DNA of 64,000 bases from JACKCD01 sp041390905 (GCA_041390905.1 JAWKPA010000012.1:310001-374000), one strand, 5' to 3'. Positions 26,019 through 35,494 are shown, numbered from the stretch's first letter. Made by a program: numbers and translations. The notes: generated by a model not told the origin, from the letters alone.

Positions 26019-26924
26019 ATGTCTCATAAACTGCTCGATGGCAAACGCATTGCTGCCCCCATTAAAGAAGAAGTCCAAACTCGCGTCATCGCTGCCAAAA
26101 GCAAAGGCTGGGCACCCTGCCTCGCCTCCATTGAAATTGGTGACAATCCAGCAGCATCGCTCTACATTCGCAACCAGAAACGAGCTTGTGAAGAGGTGGG
26201 TATCTTGTTTGAGAATCGTCGTTTTTCCACCACCATTACCCAGCGCGAGATGCAGGCAGCTATTCAGTCTATCAACGTAGACCCCCGTGTGACGGGTGTC
26301 ATTTTGCAAAGACCGGTTCCTTCTCATCTTAATCTGAGATTGCTGCAATCGGCCATTCACCCCAGCAAGGATGTGGAAGGGATGAACCCCGCCAACATTG
26401 GGAAGGTGGTCTATGGCGATTTTACGCTGGGGCCGTGTACATCGCTTGCATCAATGGAGATTTTGCGTTCAACAGGTCTGGATTTACGCGGCTTGAATGT
26501 GGTTATTGTGGGTCATTCGGTAATTGTGGGTAAGCCGATTGCACTGCATTTGTTGGAAGAATTGGCAACGGTGACGATTTGTCACCACGGTACACGCAAC
26601 CTGGCTTACCATACCCGCCAGGCCGAGGTGATTTTTGTAGCTGTGGGCAAACCGAAATTGATTACAGGTAACATGATTAAGCCGGGGGCTGTGGTGATTG
26701 ATATTGGCATTAACCGGGTTGATATGGAAGATGCCGAAGGGAATGTGCGGCAAAAAACGGTGGGAGATGTGGATTTTGAGAGCGTGCATGAGATTGCCGA
26801 CTGGATTACGCCCGTGCCGGGTGGGGTTGGTCCTGTTACCTTGAGCATTTTGATGCGTAATACGGTGACAGCACTGGAGGAACAGATGGAGCGTTATGAG
26901 CGGGAAATGCGGATGCCGCGCTAG
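26019..26924 (+). CDS. folD: Bifunctional methylene-THF dehydrogenase / methenyl-THF cyclohydrolase
   Basis: 301 residues from the ATG at 26019 (AAAGGA 8 bases upstream). Interconverts methylene-, methenyl- and formyl-tetrahydrofolate in one-carbon metabolism, in the cytoplasm. Family landmarks: the YIRNQKRACEEVGI region with the catalytic lysine in RNQKRAC, VTGVILQRPVPSHL, the dinucleotide-binding VVIVGHSVIVGKPIALHLL (normally GRSxIVGxP; here GHSVIVGKP), and the C-terminal TPVPGGVGPVTLSIL. Length is normal. It has no AACGGCCGTT, like other conserved genes in the window. Convergent with relA/spoT, whose stop is 3 bases away. Confidence 0.95.
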   Translation: MSHKLLDGKRIAAPIKEEVQTRVIAAKSKGWAPCLASIEIGDNPAASLYIRNQKRACEEVGILFENRRFSTTITQREMQAAIQSINVDPRVTGVILQRPVPSHLNLRLLQSAIHPSKDVEGMNPANIGKVVYGDFTLGPCTSLASMEILRSTGLDLRGLNVVIVGHSVIVGKPIALHLLEELATVTICHHGTRNLAYHTRQAEVIFVAVGKPKLITGNMIKPGAVVIDIGINRVDMEDAEGNVRQKTVGDVDFESVHEIADWITPVPGGVGPVTLSILMRNTVTALEEQMERYEREMRMPR

Positions 26925-26927
26925 AGT

Positions 26928-29162
26928 TTATTCGGGGCGGTAGAGGGACGGGCGCAGCAATTCGCTGTCGTCGTAGCCATTGTCGGCAAGGCAGCGCACG
27001 CGGTATACGTTTGCCAGGGCGCGTACCTGGTGCAGAATACGGACGAGTTGGCGGGGGGTGGTGATTTCCAAATCCAGCACCATGTGGACATGACCGGGCT
27101 GGTCGGCTTTTGGTGTGTTGATGTTGGGGATGTTGATTTGCTCGCGTTCCATTAACTGGGTGATCTCGAAGAGGAGTCCATATCGGTCGTAAACATCAAT
27201 TTGGATGCGTACCACACGTGCTAATCGGTCAACGGCCGTTCCCCAAGCCAACTTCATTGTTCGGCCAATATCGTTGTGCCGTGTTAATAAATGGCATCCT
27301 TCCTGATGCACTGTAACCTGGTGGCTGCGCCGCACATACCCCACAATTTTGTCGCCCGGTGCTGGTTTGCACGCGCCACAAAGGGTTAGAGAACGGCCGT
27401 TTGCATTGGTAATAATATATTTTTCCCCATTGGGCGCATATACAATCGTGTCCAGTGCCTGCGCCGGATTTTCATCCCACACATTTTCCATCAGCCGCGT
27501 AGATAGTGTAGTTGGCAGCATCTCCGCCCGGCCAAGCTGATTGTATAGCTCCTCTGTACTGCCCAGACCCATTTGTTGGGCAATATCTTCATGGGCATAG
27601 TTGCTTTTGCCCAGCATAGACAGCTCGTTACGCAAAATGCGTTCGCCATCTGCCAGTGCCTGGGCAGGTGGCAGGCGACGAAACCAGCGTCTAACGTGAG
27701 AACGGGCGTAATTGGTGTTTAGATAGCCCAAATCCTCGTCCAGCCAAGCTCGCATGGGGCGCGCACTATCCCGTTTGTCAATTTCAACCTGGTCGCCCTC
27801 ACGCAATGCGCGGTTAAGCGGAAAGCGTTGACCATTCACCGAGGCCGAAATACACCGATCCCCCAGGCCGGTATGAATGGCGTAGGCAAAATCGAGCGCG
27901 GTTGCGCCTTCAGCCAATTCCTGCATGTCGCCCTTGGGCGTGTAAACACGAATTTGCTTCCGCAGCATGTCCTGCATAACGCTCTGCACACCCACAGTGA
28001 AGTCATGCGGTTCAATGCGAATGTTAGAGCCGAGGACATCCTGAAAATTAGCGACCCGCTGCTCCATTGCGGCCGGCCAAATTGAGGTTCCGGCATGAAG
28101 CCAGCGCGTTAAAATGCCCAGTGCTGAGACTTTGTCCATGTCATCGGTGCGAATGCGTATACGCATAGGCTGCCCATTGCTATGGACAACAGTGGTGTGG
28201 AGAGATTGGTAAAGATTGTCACGTGGGTTAGCAATAAAGTCGGCAAATGTGCCAGGCACCGGTGCCCATAGCTGATGGAGATACCCCATGGCTTTGTAGC
28301 AAGCAGGCCACCCCCCAACGAGAACGACGATGCGCAGGCGGTTGTCAATGCCATGAACAGAACGGCCGTTTTCCTGCAACTGCCGATAAATCGTATAAAT
28401 ATTTTCCCGCGCAACCACCACATCCCGCACATCCACTAGCTGTTCCAAACAGCCAACAATTTGCCCGCGCACCTCTTCAAAAGCCGTCTGGTTCTTCTCG
28501 CGCAGCATCTGTAAATGAGACGTAATGTCATGGTATGCCGTAGGATCAGCAACCTTGAGTGACAGCCCCCCCAACTCATTCATCAACCGCCACATACCCA
28601 AACGATTGGCAAGGGGAGCATAAATGGAAAGCGTTTCAGACGCCGTTCGCATCTGGCTCTCGTAGCGCATCGCTTCAATCGTGCGTAAATTGTGCAGCCG
28701 GTCAAACAGCTTGATGATAATTGCCCGCACATCGTTGGCTGTCATATCCAGCAGCTTGTGGAGCGTTGCTGTTGTTAGCTCCTCCTTGGTAAATGGCTTG
28801 GCTCCATTTTCAATGTCTGGCGAAACATCCTTGAATTTGGTAACGGCATCTACCAGCGTCGCAACTTTTTTGCCAAACTTTTTACGGATGTCCTCAATGG
28901 AAACGCGGGTGTCTTCAGCCACATCATGCAGCAGAGCTGCTACCAGCACCTCATGATCCAGCTTGTATTCAGCCAGATAATAGGCAACCGTCAGCGGGTG
29001 GGTAAAAAAAAGCTCGCCGGATTTGCGGCGTTGGTCGCCATGTTCCCGACGAGCGAGTTCCAGTGCGTCGCAAACAATGCGACACTCCTCATGCTTAAGG
29101 TAGCTATGTATTCGTTCAAAAAAACGTTCTTCGCTAACGGCCGTTACGTCTGAAGTCATCAT
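26928..29162 (-). CDS. RelA/SpoT (p)ppGpp synthetase/hydrolase homolog
   Basis: 744 residues with the full Rel layout. The N-terminal HD hydrolase domain is intact (HPLTVAYYLAEY, LLHDVAEDT, KLFDRLHNLRT). The synthetase domain follows (NLYQSLHTTVV), then TGS (IRVYTPKGDMQELAEGATAL), a zinc-finger/helical part and a C-terminal ACT (RIQIDVYDRYGLLFEITQL). In the synthetase, the segment normally reading E-V/I-Q-I-R-T reads RIRIRT, so the glutamate known to be needed for synthesis in RelSeq (E323) seems replaced. The enzyme may be mainly a hydrolase; this is inferred from a hand alignment. AACGGCCGTT at 27231, 27392, 28361 and 29136. Confidence 0.9.
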   Translation of the reverse strand: MMTSDVTAVSEERFFERIHSYLKHEECRIVCDALELARREHGDQRRKSGELFFTHPLTVAYYLAEYKLDHEVLVAALLHDVAEDTRVSIEDIRKKFGKKVATLVDAVTKFKDVSPDIENGAKPFTKEELTTATLHKLLDMTANDVRAIIIKLFDRLHNLRTIEAMRYESQMRTASETLSIYAPLANRLGMWRLMNELGGLSLKVADPTAYHDITSHLQMLREKNQTAFEEVRGQIVGCLEQLVDVRDVVVARENIYTIYRQLQENGRSVHGIDNRLRIVVLVGGWPACYKAMGYLHQLWAPVPGTFADFIANPRDNLYQSLHTTVVHSNGQPMRIRIRTDDMDKVSALGILTRWLHAGTSIWPAAMEQRVANFQDVLGSNIRIEPHDFTVGVQSVMQDMLRKQIRVYTPKGDMQELAEGATALDFAYAIHTGLGDRCISASVNGQRFPLNRALREGDQVEIDKRDSARPMRAWLDEDLGYLNTNYARSHVRRWFRRLPPAQALADGERILRNELSMLGKSNYAHEDIAQQMGLGSTEELYNQLGRAEMLPTTLSTRLMENVWDENPAQALDTIVYAPNGEKYIITNANGRSLTLCGACKPAPGDKIVGYVRRSHQVTVHQEGCHLLTRHNDIGRTMKLAWGTAVDRLARVVRIQIDVYDRYGLLFEITQLMEREQINIPNINTPKADQPGHVHMVLDLEITTPRQLVRILHQVRALANVYRVRCLADNGYDDSELLRPSLYRPE

Positions 29163-29264
29163 TCTTCATACAGCAAAGTGCACCATTACCCGTTTACCAA
29201 TGCCGCCGTGCTCTTCGCGCCCCCTCAAATTATAAACGAGAAAATCACAAGAAGCCTAACAGAA

Positions 29265-30017
29265 CTATGACAAATCCATGTTATTACGAAAATCCCAGAA
29301 CCGATAGCCAACGCCCCGTTCTGTCAGGATATATTTGGGTTTCGTTGGGTCAACCTCAATCTTCTTCCGCAGGTAGTTGATGTAAAGACGCAAATAATGG
29401 GTTTCATCCCGATATTCATACCCCCACACCTTTGCCAACAGCGTGTCATGTGGCACAACCCAACCCGCATTTTGAATTAAATGATTGAGCAGCCGATACT
29501 CCGTAGGCCGCAGTTCAATGCGTTCCCCATCCACAATTACCTGATGCCGATTAAAATCAACCGAAAGCCGATCATCAATACGCAGCACCGTGCGGGGCGT
29601 TGGAGACGGCCAACTGGCTCGCCGCAGCACCGCCGCCACCCGGCTACTTAGCTCCCGTGGGCTAAAGGGTTTGGTTACATAATCGTCGGCTCCCAAATCT
29701 AACCCGCGTGTTTTATCATCCTCATCGCTTTTCACGGTGAGCAAAATAACGGGTACCGTGGAAATTTCACGCACCAGTCGCAGCGTTTCAAACCCGTCCA
29801 TTTCGGGCATCATCACATCCATAATAATTAAATCAGGGTTGTGCTGCCGGATTTGGTCAAGTGCTTTAACACCATTATCAGCTTCGATAACCTGATACCC
29901 TTCCAATTCCATGTTCATGCGAATAAAACGCCGCATCCGCGACTCATCATCCACAATAAGAATCAGCTTGGGTACAGAATCTTCAAGGTTAGAGGGAACA
30001 GTTTCAACAACGGCCAT
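29265..30017 (-). CDS. OmpR/PhoB-family response regulator
   Basis: 250 residues. Receiver domain (LILIVDDESRMRRFI; phospho-acceptor in LIIMDVMMPEMDGF; ADDYVTKPFSPREL with the conserved lysine) and a winged-helix DNA-binding domain (LRPTEYRLLNHLIQNAGWVV; ETHYLRLYINYLRKKIEVDP). An ~18-residue extension precedes the receiver. No histidine kinase gene is adjacent, so the partner kinase is elsewhere or the regulator is an orphan. The next gene on the strand (80 aa) ends 8 bases upstream of its ATG, implying co-transcription. Confidence 0.92.
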   Translation of the reverse strand: MAVVETVPSNLEDSVPKLILIVDDESRMRRFIRMNMELEGYQVIEADNGVKALDQIRQHNPDLIIMDVMMPEMDGFETLRLVREISTVPVILLTVKSDEDDKTRGLDLGADDYVTKPFSPRELSSRVAAVLRRASWPSPTPRTVLRIDDRLSVDFNRHQVIVDGERIELRPTEYRLLNHLIQNAGWVVPHDTLLAKVWGYEYRDETHYLRLYINYLRKKIEVDPTKPKYILTERGVGYRFWDFRNNMDLS

Positions 30018-30025
30018 AGTCTGTT

Positions 30026-30268
30026 TTAGTCGCGTACAAAACCAACAATTTCTTCAGCGTCACCTGACGGCAACACTTGCACCAAACCAATGCGGTGCCA
30101 GGGAAGAATAATGGTGTTTACTTCTTCATCTACATAGTGAACGTCTTTACCATCACGTCGCCGGGGGTTGTGAGCCACAATAACCTGGTCACCATAATCG
30201 GGCATTTTGTCAATTTCGCAGACGATAGGATCTTCATTTATGAGGTGGATTATAACCGAAATACGCAT
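30026..30268 (-). CDS. Small conserved-type protein of unknown function
   Basis: 80 residues, acidic, mostly beta by pattern: starts MRISVIIHLINEDPIVCEID, with PDYGDQVIVAHNPRRRDGKD and a tail TIILPWHRIGLVQVLPSG. No known family recognised. It sits 8 bases before the response regulator on the same strand. The well-spaced charged/hydrophobic pattern and operon position support it being real. The middle resembles small beta-barrel (SH3/Sm-like) proteins, a weak inference. Confidence 0.6.
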   Translation of the reverse strand: MRISVIIHLINEDPIVCEIDKMPDYGDQVIVAHNPRRRDGKDVHYVDEEVNTIILPWHRIGLVQVLPSGDAEEIVGFVRD

Positions 30269-30332
30269 AGAGTGTCTCGTATCAATAAGCTTTTATTCAG
30301 TATACTGCATTATTGGGAATCATCCGAACAAA

Positions 30333-30794
30333 TTATTCAAAGTAGACGTTGATTTCCAAACTGCCTAGCGTGATCTGGTCTCCCTGCCCCAACAAATAAG
30401 GCTTTTCTGGAACGAGCTGATAGTTATTGATGTAGGTGCCGTTGGTGCTGGATCTGTCAATAAGCTGCACGCCCCCTGACCCCTGTTGCAAAGTGGCGTG
30501 AAGCCGCGACACGCCTAGCTCCATGCCAAAGTAGGGCGTGAGATCAATGTCGGGGCGAATGCCGGTTTCGCTGTCCGCACGGCCGATCAATAGCTGCTTG
30601 TTTAGCGTGACTTGCAGTTCGCGCTGGTCGGAAAAACGGAGGGTGACTTTTAAGGGGGCGGTTGCTGGCGCAGGTGCCGAGGCTGGGGGCAGGGTTGTTG
30701 TGGGAGCCGCTTTTTGGCGCAAATAGCTGCCGCATTCGCTGCAAAACAGGGTACCCGGATATTGTTCAGCCAAACAATCTGCACAGATAATCAT
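30333..30794 (-). CDS. Zinc-ribbon plus FHA domain protein
   Basis: 153 residues. The N-terminal zinc ribbon is CADCLAEQYPGTLFCSECGS (two CxxC pairs). After a P/A/T-rich linker, an FHA domain follows with the phosphothreonine-binding motifs LLIGRAD, GVSRLHATLQ and RSSTNGTYINN. FHA domains bind phosphothreonine proteins, so a Ser/Thr kinase client is expected; the kinase and a PP2C phosphatase are encoded just upstream on the same strand. Its start overlaps the stop of the VWA gene by 4 bases. Confidence 0.88.
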   Translation of the reverse strand: MIICADCLAEQYPGTLFCSECGSYLRQKAAPTTTLPPASAPAPATAPLKVTLRFSDQRELQVTLNKQLLIGRADSETGIRPDIDLTPYFGMELGVSRLHATLQQGSGGVQLIDRSSTNGTYINNYQLVPEKPYLLGQGDQITLGSLEINVYFE

Positions 30795-32251
30795 TCGAAC
30801 TTAAATTTTCCTGTTTGGCTGATCAAAGCGCGAGTGCCGTATTTGAGTCGTTTGCGGCCTTCGCTAGAGAGGGTGCCTAGCTTGGAGAGACGGTCGGCTT
30901 CCTGGTTGGCTTGCTGGGCGAGCTTGGTTTGCCCGGCTTCGAGCAGTCGGGTGGTGAGGTAGCGCATCCGATTAACGGCCGTTTCCACCCGCCCATCTTC
31001 CAACTCCGACCACACCTTCTCATTCATCCGGTACAAATTCAGCAGCCGCACCGCCTCCACAATCGCCGTTGGTGGCTCCTCTTCCGGCGGGTCAGACAGC
31101 ACAAAAAGCTGTAGCCGATTGGTAAACGTTTGCTTACGCACATTTTGCGACGGCACATCGGCCGTAATGGTGAGTGGCACACTTAGCCGCGTCGGAATGG
31201 CCTGCGGCGCAACCAGAAATTCCAGCAGCAGCGACAGCGGCGCCCGCCCTTCAATGTCCCCCAGGCTGATGTCGCCACTGCCACCCAGCGGCAGCGGCTG
31301 GGCAAAGGGCGTTAGTTTAAAGCCATATTTTAGCAGCAGCCCGGCCGGGAAATTTTGCCGCAGCCGCACATTTTGGGCATAAATCTTGCCCAGGCTAGTA
31401 ATGCGGCTTTGCAAAAATTCAATAATTTGCCCCGGTGTCTCGATAAAGCTGGATAATCCTCCCGACGGCGACACCAAATCGTCCAGAAACCCATCGTTCC
31501 ATTCGCTGCCCAAACCAAAGGCGGTGAAGGTGATGCCCCATTCGGCTGCTTCGGCCGCCAGTGACAGGCATTTGTCGGCATCGCCATAGGTATGGCCGTC
31601 AGTTAGCAGGATCAGGTGGTTGCTGTACTCGCTTAATTCAACGCCACGCAGTTGTGCGATGCCACTGTCTAGCCCCTGAAAAATCTCGGTGCCACCAGAG
31701 GCACGAATTTCCCGAATTTTGGTAAGAATGGTTTGCTGGTTTGTAATTGGCCCACGTGGCACCACAACCTGCGCCCGGTCGCTAAAGCTAATGATGGAAA
31801 GCAAGTCGTCGGGGCCAAGCTGTTTGACGATGAGTTCAACGGCCGTTTGTACCTGCTGTAGCCGCACCCCACCCATGGACGTACTGCGGTCAATCACCAA
31901 ACACAAATTAAGCGGCAACTGCTGCACATCCTGCTCCGGCGGCTTAATATCCAGCCGCAAATAAAACACCTGCTCCGATTCCGACAGCGCAATTTGGGTG
32001 CGGCTGGCGTGGAGCGACAAATCGAGTACCGGCTCCTCAATTTCCCCCAGCAGCGAATCATAAATGGCACGGCGTTTAGCGTCGCTCAATACCTCATAGG
32101 CATATTTAATTTGCTGAAAGTCTGGCTCGTCTACACCGCTCCCCTGAACATACCCCTCCCGCAGCCGCATATAGGCCGCCTGAATCACTTCAGTAGGAGC
32201 CTGGCGGTCAATCCCCAGAATCGTATAATGATTGTCTGTGTTCAAACTCAT
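30791..32251 (-). CDS. J-like domain plus VWA domain protein
   Basis: 486 residues from the ATG at 32251. The N-terminal ~65 residues match a DnaJ domain (HYTILGIDRQAPTEVIQAAY; IKYAYEVLSDAKRRAIYD), but the HPD tripeptide that activates Hsp70 is missing. The VWA domain has an intact MIDAS (LCLVIDRSTSMGG, later ILLTDGHTYGDAD). A beta-rich region and a C-terminal helical tail follow. VWA proteins of this type accompany Ser/Thr kinase/phosphatase sets. Translationally coupled to the FHA gene (4-base overlap). AACGGCCGTT at 30974 and 31838. Confidence 0.85.
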   Translation of the reverse strand: MSLNTDNHYTILGIDRQAPTEVIQAAYMRLREGYVQGSGVDEPDFQQIKYAYEVLSDAKRRAIYDSLLGEIEEPVLDLSLHASRTQIALSESEQVFYLRLDIKPPEQDVQQLPLNLCLVIDRSTSMGGVRLQQVQTAVELIVKQLGPDDLLSIISFSDRAQVVVPRGPITNQQTILTKIREIRASGGTEIFQGLDSGIAQLRGVELSEYSNHLILLTDGHTYGDADKCLSLAAEAAEWGITFTAFGLGSEWNDGFLDDLVSPSGGLSSFIETPGQIIEFLQSRITSLGKIYAQNVRLRQNFPAGLLLKYGFKLTPFAQPLPLGGSGDISLGDIEGRAPLSLLLEFLVAPQAIPTRLSVPLTITADVPSQNVRKQTFTNRLQLFVLSDPPEEEPPTAIVEAVRLLNLYRMNEKVWSELEDGRVETAVNRMRYLTTRLLEAGQTKLAQQANQEADRLSKLGTLSSEGRKRLKYGTRALISQTGKFKFE

Positions 32252-32334
32252 GGGTGACAAAGAGGCCGTCGCTGGTTAACTGCCCCAGCCGAGAAACAAC
32301 CCCTTGTGAACGGCGACCTATGCCAAGATAAAAA

Positions 32335-33222
32335 TCAGAAGGCAAACTCAACCACAATAGCCGTGATGTTGTCATAACCACCGGCGTTCATGGCTGTTGC
32401 CACCAGCTTGTCGGCGATTTTTTCAAGTGGCACCTTCTGCTGCATGATCTTTTGAATGACGGGGTCTGGGACAAAGCCACATAGCCCGTCACTGCAAAGC
32501 AGCAGCCGCCCCGACTGCGGCAAGCGTCGGGTGTAGGTGTCAATTTCCAGCTCCTCGGTTTGCCCCACTGCCCGCAGCAGGACGTTGCGGTATTGGTAGG
32601 CGGCGGCCTGTTCCGGTGTCAGGTCGCCCACATCTTGCAGATGTTGAACCAGGGAATGGTCATTGGTAATGGCCTCAAATTTGTCGTCCGCCAGCAGATA
32701 GACGCGGGAGTCGCCGACGTGGGCGACGTAGAGCCGGCGACTGAGGATAAGGGCGACAGAGAGGGTTGTCCCGCTGTCGCTGATGGATTCGGGGTCGTAA
32801 ATGGCTTTGTGGGCGGCCAAAACGGCCGTTTCCATCACTTCCTGAATCGGCTCCTGGTTGGCGGCTGAATCATCTTGCAGCAGGGGCAAATAAATATGGT
32901 TGAGGATGTGGCGGGCAGCCATGCGGGAGGCAATGCGGCTCGCCATGTGGCCGTTTTCATGCCCCCCCATCCCATCGGCAACCACATACAGCCCAAAGGG
33001 CATCATTTGAAAATGCCCACCCGTTTCTGAGGAGAAGATGAGGCTGGAATCTTCGTTGCGCTGGCGCACAGCACCAACGTCACACCGTTGGACGACATGA
33101 AGATAGGGGACGCTTGGGACAGAAACGGCCGTTTCGATTTGCGTCTTCTCCTCCGTTGTCACCAGCGGGGAGGTCTGTATTTCGGTGGGTGCGTGCAGCT
33201 CATTATCCATCGAATTTACCAT
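32335..33222 (-). CDS. PP2C-family Ser/Thr protein phosphatase
   Basis: 295 residues from the ATG at 33222; an upstream in-frame GTG at 33264 would add 14 residues. PP2C motifs: metal-binding VVADGMGGHENG, SGTTLSVALI, VAHVGDSRVYLL and the final GGYDNITAIVVEF. It removes phosphate from Ser/Thr sites set by the adjacent kinase (33268-35232), a standard kinase/phosphatase pairing. Short N-terminal extension rich in T/E. Cytoplasmic. AACGGCCGTT at 32821 and 33124. Confidence 0.93.
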   Translation of the reverse strand: MVNSMDNELHAPTEIQTSPLVTTEEKTQIETAVSVPSVPYLHVVQRCDVGAVRQRNEDSSLIFSSETGGHFQMMPFGLYVVADGMGGHENGHMASRIASRMAARHILNHIYLPLLQDDSAANQEPIQEVMETAVLAAHKAIYDPESISDSGTTLSVALILSRRLYVAHVGDSRVYLLADDKFEAITNDHSLVQHLQDVGDLTPEQAAAYQYRNVLLRAVGQTEELEIDTYTRRLPQSGRLLLCSDGLCGFVPDPVIQKIMQQKVPLEKIADKLVATAMNAGGYDNITAIVVEFAF

Positions 33223-33267
33223 TGTTTTGATGTAGATCCCTGTTGTGCCTAGTACAACAAGCACCGA

Positions 33268-35232
33268 TTAAGCGGGTAACGCATACAGGTTGTGATCCGT
33301 AGACCCAACATAAACGACCCCATCTACGATAGTTGGTGCGCCAATAACGCGCCCCTCCGTTTCAAAACGCCAGCGCAGCTCGCCGCGCTTAAGCGTTAAA
33401 CTGTAAATATTGCCATCTGCCGACCCAAAATAAATCGCGTCATTCCAGATGGCTGGAGATGAAGCAATTTGCCCCCCCGCTTCATATACCCATACCTGAC
33501 GACCCGTGTCCATGTCAATAGCATAAAGGTTATTGTCGGACGATCCGATATAAACAACCCCTTCGTGTACCAGGGGTGACGAAATGATAGGACGGCGGGC
33601 GCGGAAACGCCAGATAGCCCAGCCAGAGCCAGCATCAAGGGCATAGACAGTGGCATCAAGTGAGCCAACAAAAACAATGTCGTCGGCAACAATAGGCGAG
33701 GAGGTAATGGCACGTTTGGCCTGGGTATGCCACTTGGTCTTGCCGGTTGAAATTTCCAGGCAGTAGATGTAGCCTCCTTCGGTGCCAAAATAGACGCGCT
33801 CTTCGGTCAGAAATGGGGAGGAGCGGATGGGGCTATAGGCGTTGGTTTTCCAGGCCAGTTTGCCGCGCTTGGCGTTAACGGCATAAAAATAGCCGTCGTC
33901 AGAACCAAAAAAGACGTGGTCGAAGCGAACGGACGGTGAGGAATAAATGGCACCATCGGTGGGGAAGCGCCATTTTATATCGCCGTCGTGTTGCCGGATG
34001 GCGTAGAGGTGGCGGTCAGAAGAGGTGATTAGCACCAAATCATCATAGATACAGGGTGTGGAGGCGATGCCGTCGAGGGTGGGATATTTCCATAAAAATT
34101 CTCCCTTGTCGCTGCTGACGGCATAAAGGTTGTTGTCGTAGGCTCCCACAAAAACGCGCCCGCTCATGATGGTGGGTTTCGAGCGTATTTCGTCTTCACA
34201 GCGGAACGCCCAGATGGCTTCGGCCTTGGTGGCACCTACCTGAATGGCGGTGGTAACGGCCGTTATGGTGGGATGGTGGCCTGTTGGGGCGGAAACGGCC
34301 GTTGGCGGGGCTACAAGCTGTTCAATCTCTACCCGCGACGGGCTGGTTTGGGTAATCAGCTCCAGTGCCTCTTTCAACGCTGTGGCGTCGGGGAAGCGGT
34401 CGTTGGGGTTGTAGGAGAGGCAACGCATGACAATGGCTTCCAGCGCAGGCGAGATGGTGGGGTTGACGGCGCGAATCGGCCGTTCGCCAAAGGTAAAGGG
34501 CGGCTCCAGGCGTGGATCCTGGCGCGTCATCAGGTGGTGGAGTGTGGCTCCTAAAGCATAAACATCAACGGCCGGCGTGGCCTCGCCCCGGTATTGCTCC
34601 GGCGGTGAATATCCTTCCGTGCCGATCATGGTCCCTCTGTTTTCTTCAGCTTCAAAAATCTTGGCAATGCCAAAGTCAATTAGCCGAATCCGGTTGTACT
34701 GATCCAGCATGATATTGGATGGCTTAAGGTCGCGGAAGACGATGGGCTGTGGTTTTTGATTGTGTAAATAGGCCAATGCTTCGCAAACTTGCAGCGCCCA
34801 GTCCAGTGCCAGGTCTTGATCAACGAGGGTATCATTTTCTTCTAGCCATTCCTGCAAATTTTTACCCCGAATCAACTCCTGCACCAGGTAGCTGCGGTTG
34901 CCCTCGGTAAAATAGTCGGAGACATCGGGAATGGCCGGGTGATCCAGCATTGCCAACATGCTGGCTTCGCGCTCAAAGGATTTGATAGTAAGCTGCCGTA
35001 GCTGCGGATCAGAGGTGGCAATGACCATTTCTTTCACGGCACACAGCTTGGTAACGGTTGGGAACCGCATGTCCCGTGCCTGATAAACAGAACTCATGCC
35101 GCCAATGCCCAACATGCCGACCACGCGATACCGCTCTTGCAGCATGTCGCCTGGTTGCAGCTCTGCTCTCGGGTTGAATCTGTTTTGCCGGTCACGTTTC
35201 CGTGAAAGTTGTCTGGTTGTTAGTCGCCCCAT
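33268..35232 (-). CDS. Ser/Thr protein kinase with C-terminal PQQ-like beta-propeller
   Basis: 654 residues. Kinase domain about 30-300: glycine loop GMLGIGGMSSVY, AVKEM lysine, catalytic VFRDLKPSNIML (F replaces the usual H of HRD), DFG (LIDFGIAKIF), GTEGYSPPEQY. After a linker, about seven PQQ/WD-like repeats follow, each with pattern VxxGSxDxxLYAxD (for example GSLDATVYALDAGSG and GSSDNNLYAIDMDTG). No TM is evident, so the propeller is probably cytoplasmic and may sense a ligand or partner. First gene of the signalling set with PP2C, J/VWA and FHA proteins downstream. AACGGCCGTT at 34255 and 34294. Confidence 0.92.
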   Translation of the reverse strand: MGRLTTRQLSRKRDRQNRFNPRAELQPGDMLQERYRVVGMLGIGGMSSVYQARDMRFPTVTKLCAVKEMVIATSDPQLRQLTIKSFEREASMLAMLDHPAIPDVSDYFTEGNRSYLVQELIRGKNLQEWLEENDTLVDQDLALDWALQVCEALAYLHNQKPQPIVFRDLKPSNIMLDQYNRIRLIDFGIAKIFEAEENRGTMIGTEGYSPPEQYRGEATPAVDVYALGATLHHLMTRQDPRLEPPFTFGERPIRAVNPTISPALEAIVMRCLSYNPNDRFPDATALKEALELITQTSPSRVEIEQLVAPPTAVSAPTGHHPTITAVTTAIQVGATKAEAIWAFRCEDEIRSKPTIMSGRVFVGAYDNNLYAVSSDKGEFLWKYPTLDGIASTPCIYDDLVLITSSDRHLYAIRQHDGDIKWRFPTDGAIYSSPSVRFDHVFFGSDDGYFYAVNAKRGKLAWKTNAYSPIRSSPFLTEERVYFGTEGGYIYCLEISTGKTKWHTQAKRAITSSPIVADDIVFVGSLDATVYALDAGSGWAIWRFRARRPIISSPLVHEGVVYIGSSDNNLYAIDMDTGRQVWVYEAGGQIASSPAIWNDAIYFGSADGNIYSLTLKRGELRWRFETEGRVIGAPTIVDGVVYVGSTDHNLYALPA

Positions 35233-35482
35233 AATAAAAAAGTTTTGCCTCTAAGATGATCTGGTCAATCTTGTATAGTGTATTATAAGTTTATCCGCTG
35301 CGAATAATCAAGCGTTTTGTGAGCTGCCTTTGCCTGTCGCCTGGGATTTGGGTGATGGTGCGCTTGTTTTGGCCTGCAAAACGGCCGTTTCTTTCCACCT
35401 TCTACTATACTTCCCTGTTCGTTTGCATGTGAATTCAGGGAGCGTGAAAAGGAGTTGTTTTTCTCCCTATCCTTACCATTGT

Positions 35483-35488
35483 TATAAT
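35483..35488 (+). promoter_or_regulatory. -10 box (TATAAT) 6 bases before moaC ATG
   Basis: A perfect TATAAT with the same spacing to the start codon as at 21442. No Shine-Dalgarno sequence in between. Suggests a leaderless transcript. Confidence 0.5.
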
Positions 35489-35494
35489 ACCAAT

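Noticed and set aside
35330..35494. Longer moaC with an extra 55 residues
   Set aside because: The extension shows no MoaC similarity, contains an intergenic AACGGCCGTT, and the family start MSKLKLTHLDESG lies 6 bases after a TATAAT.
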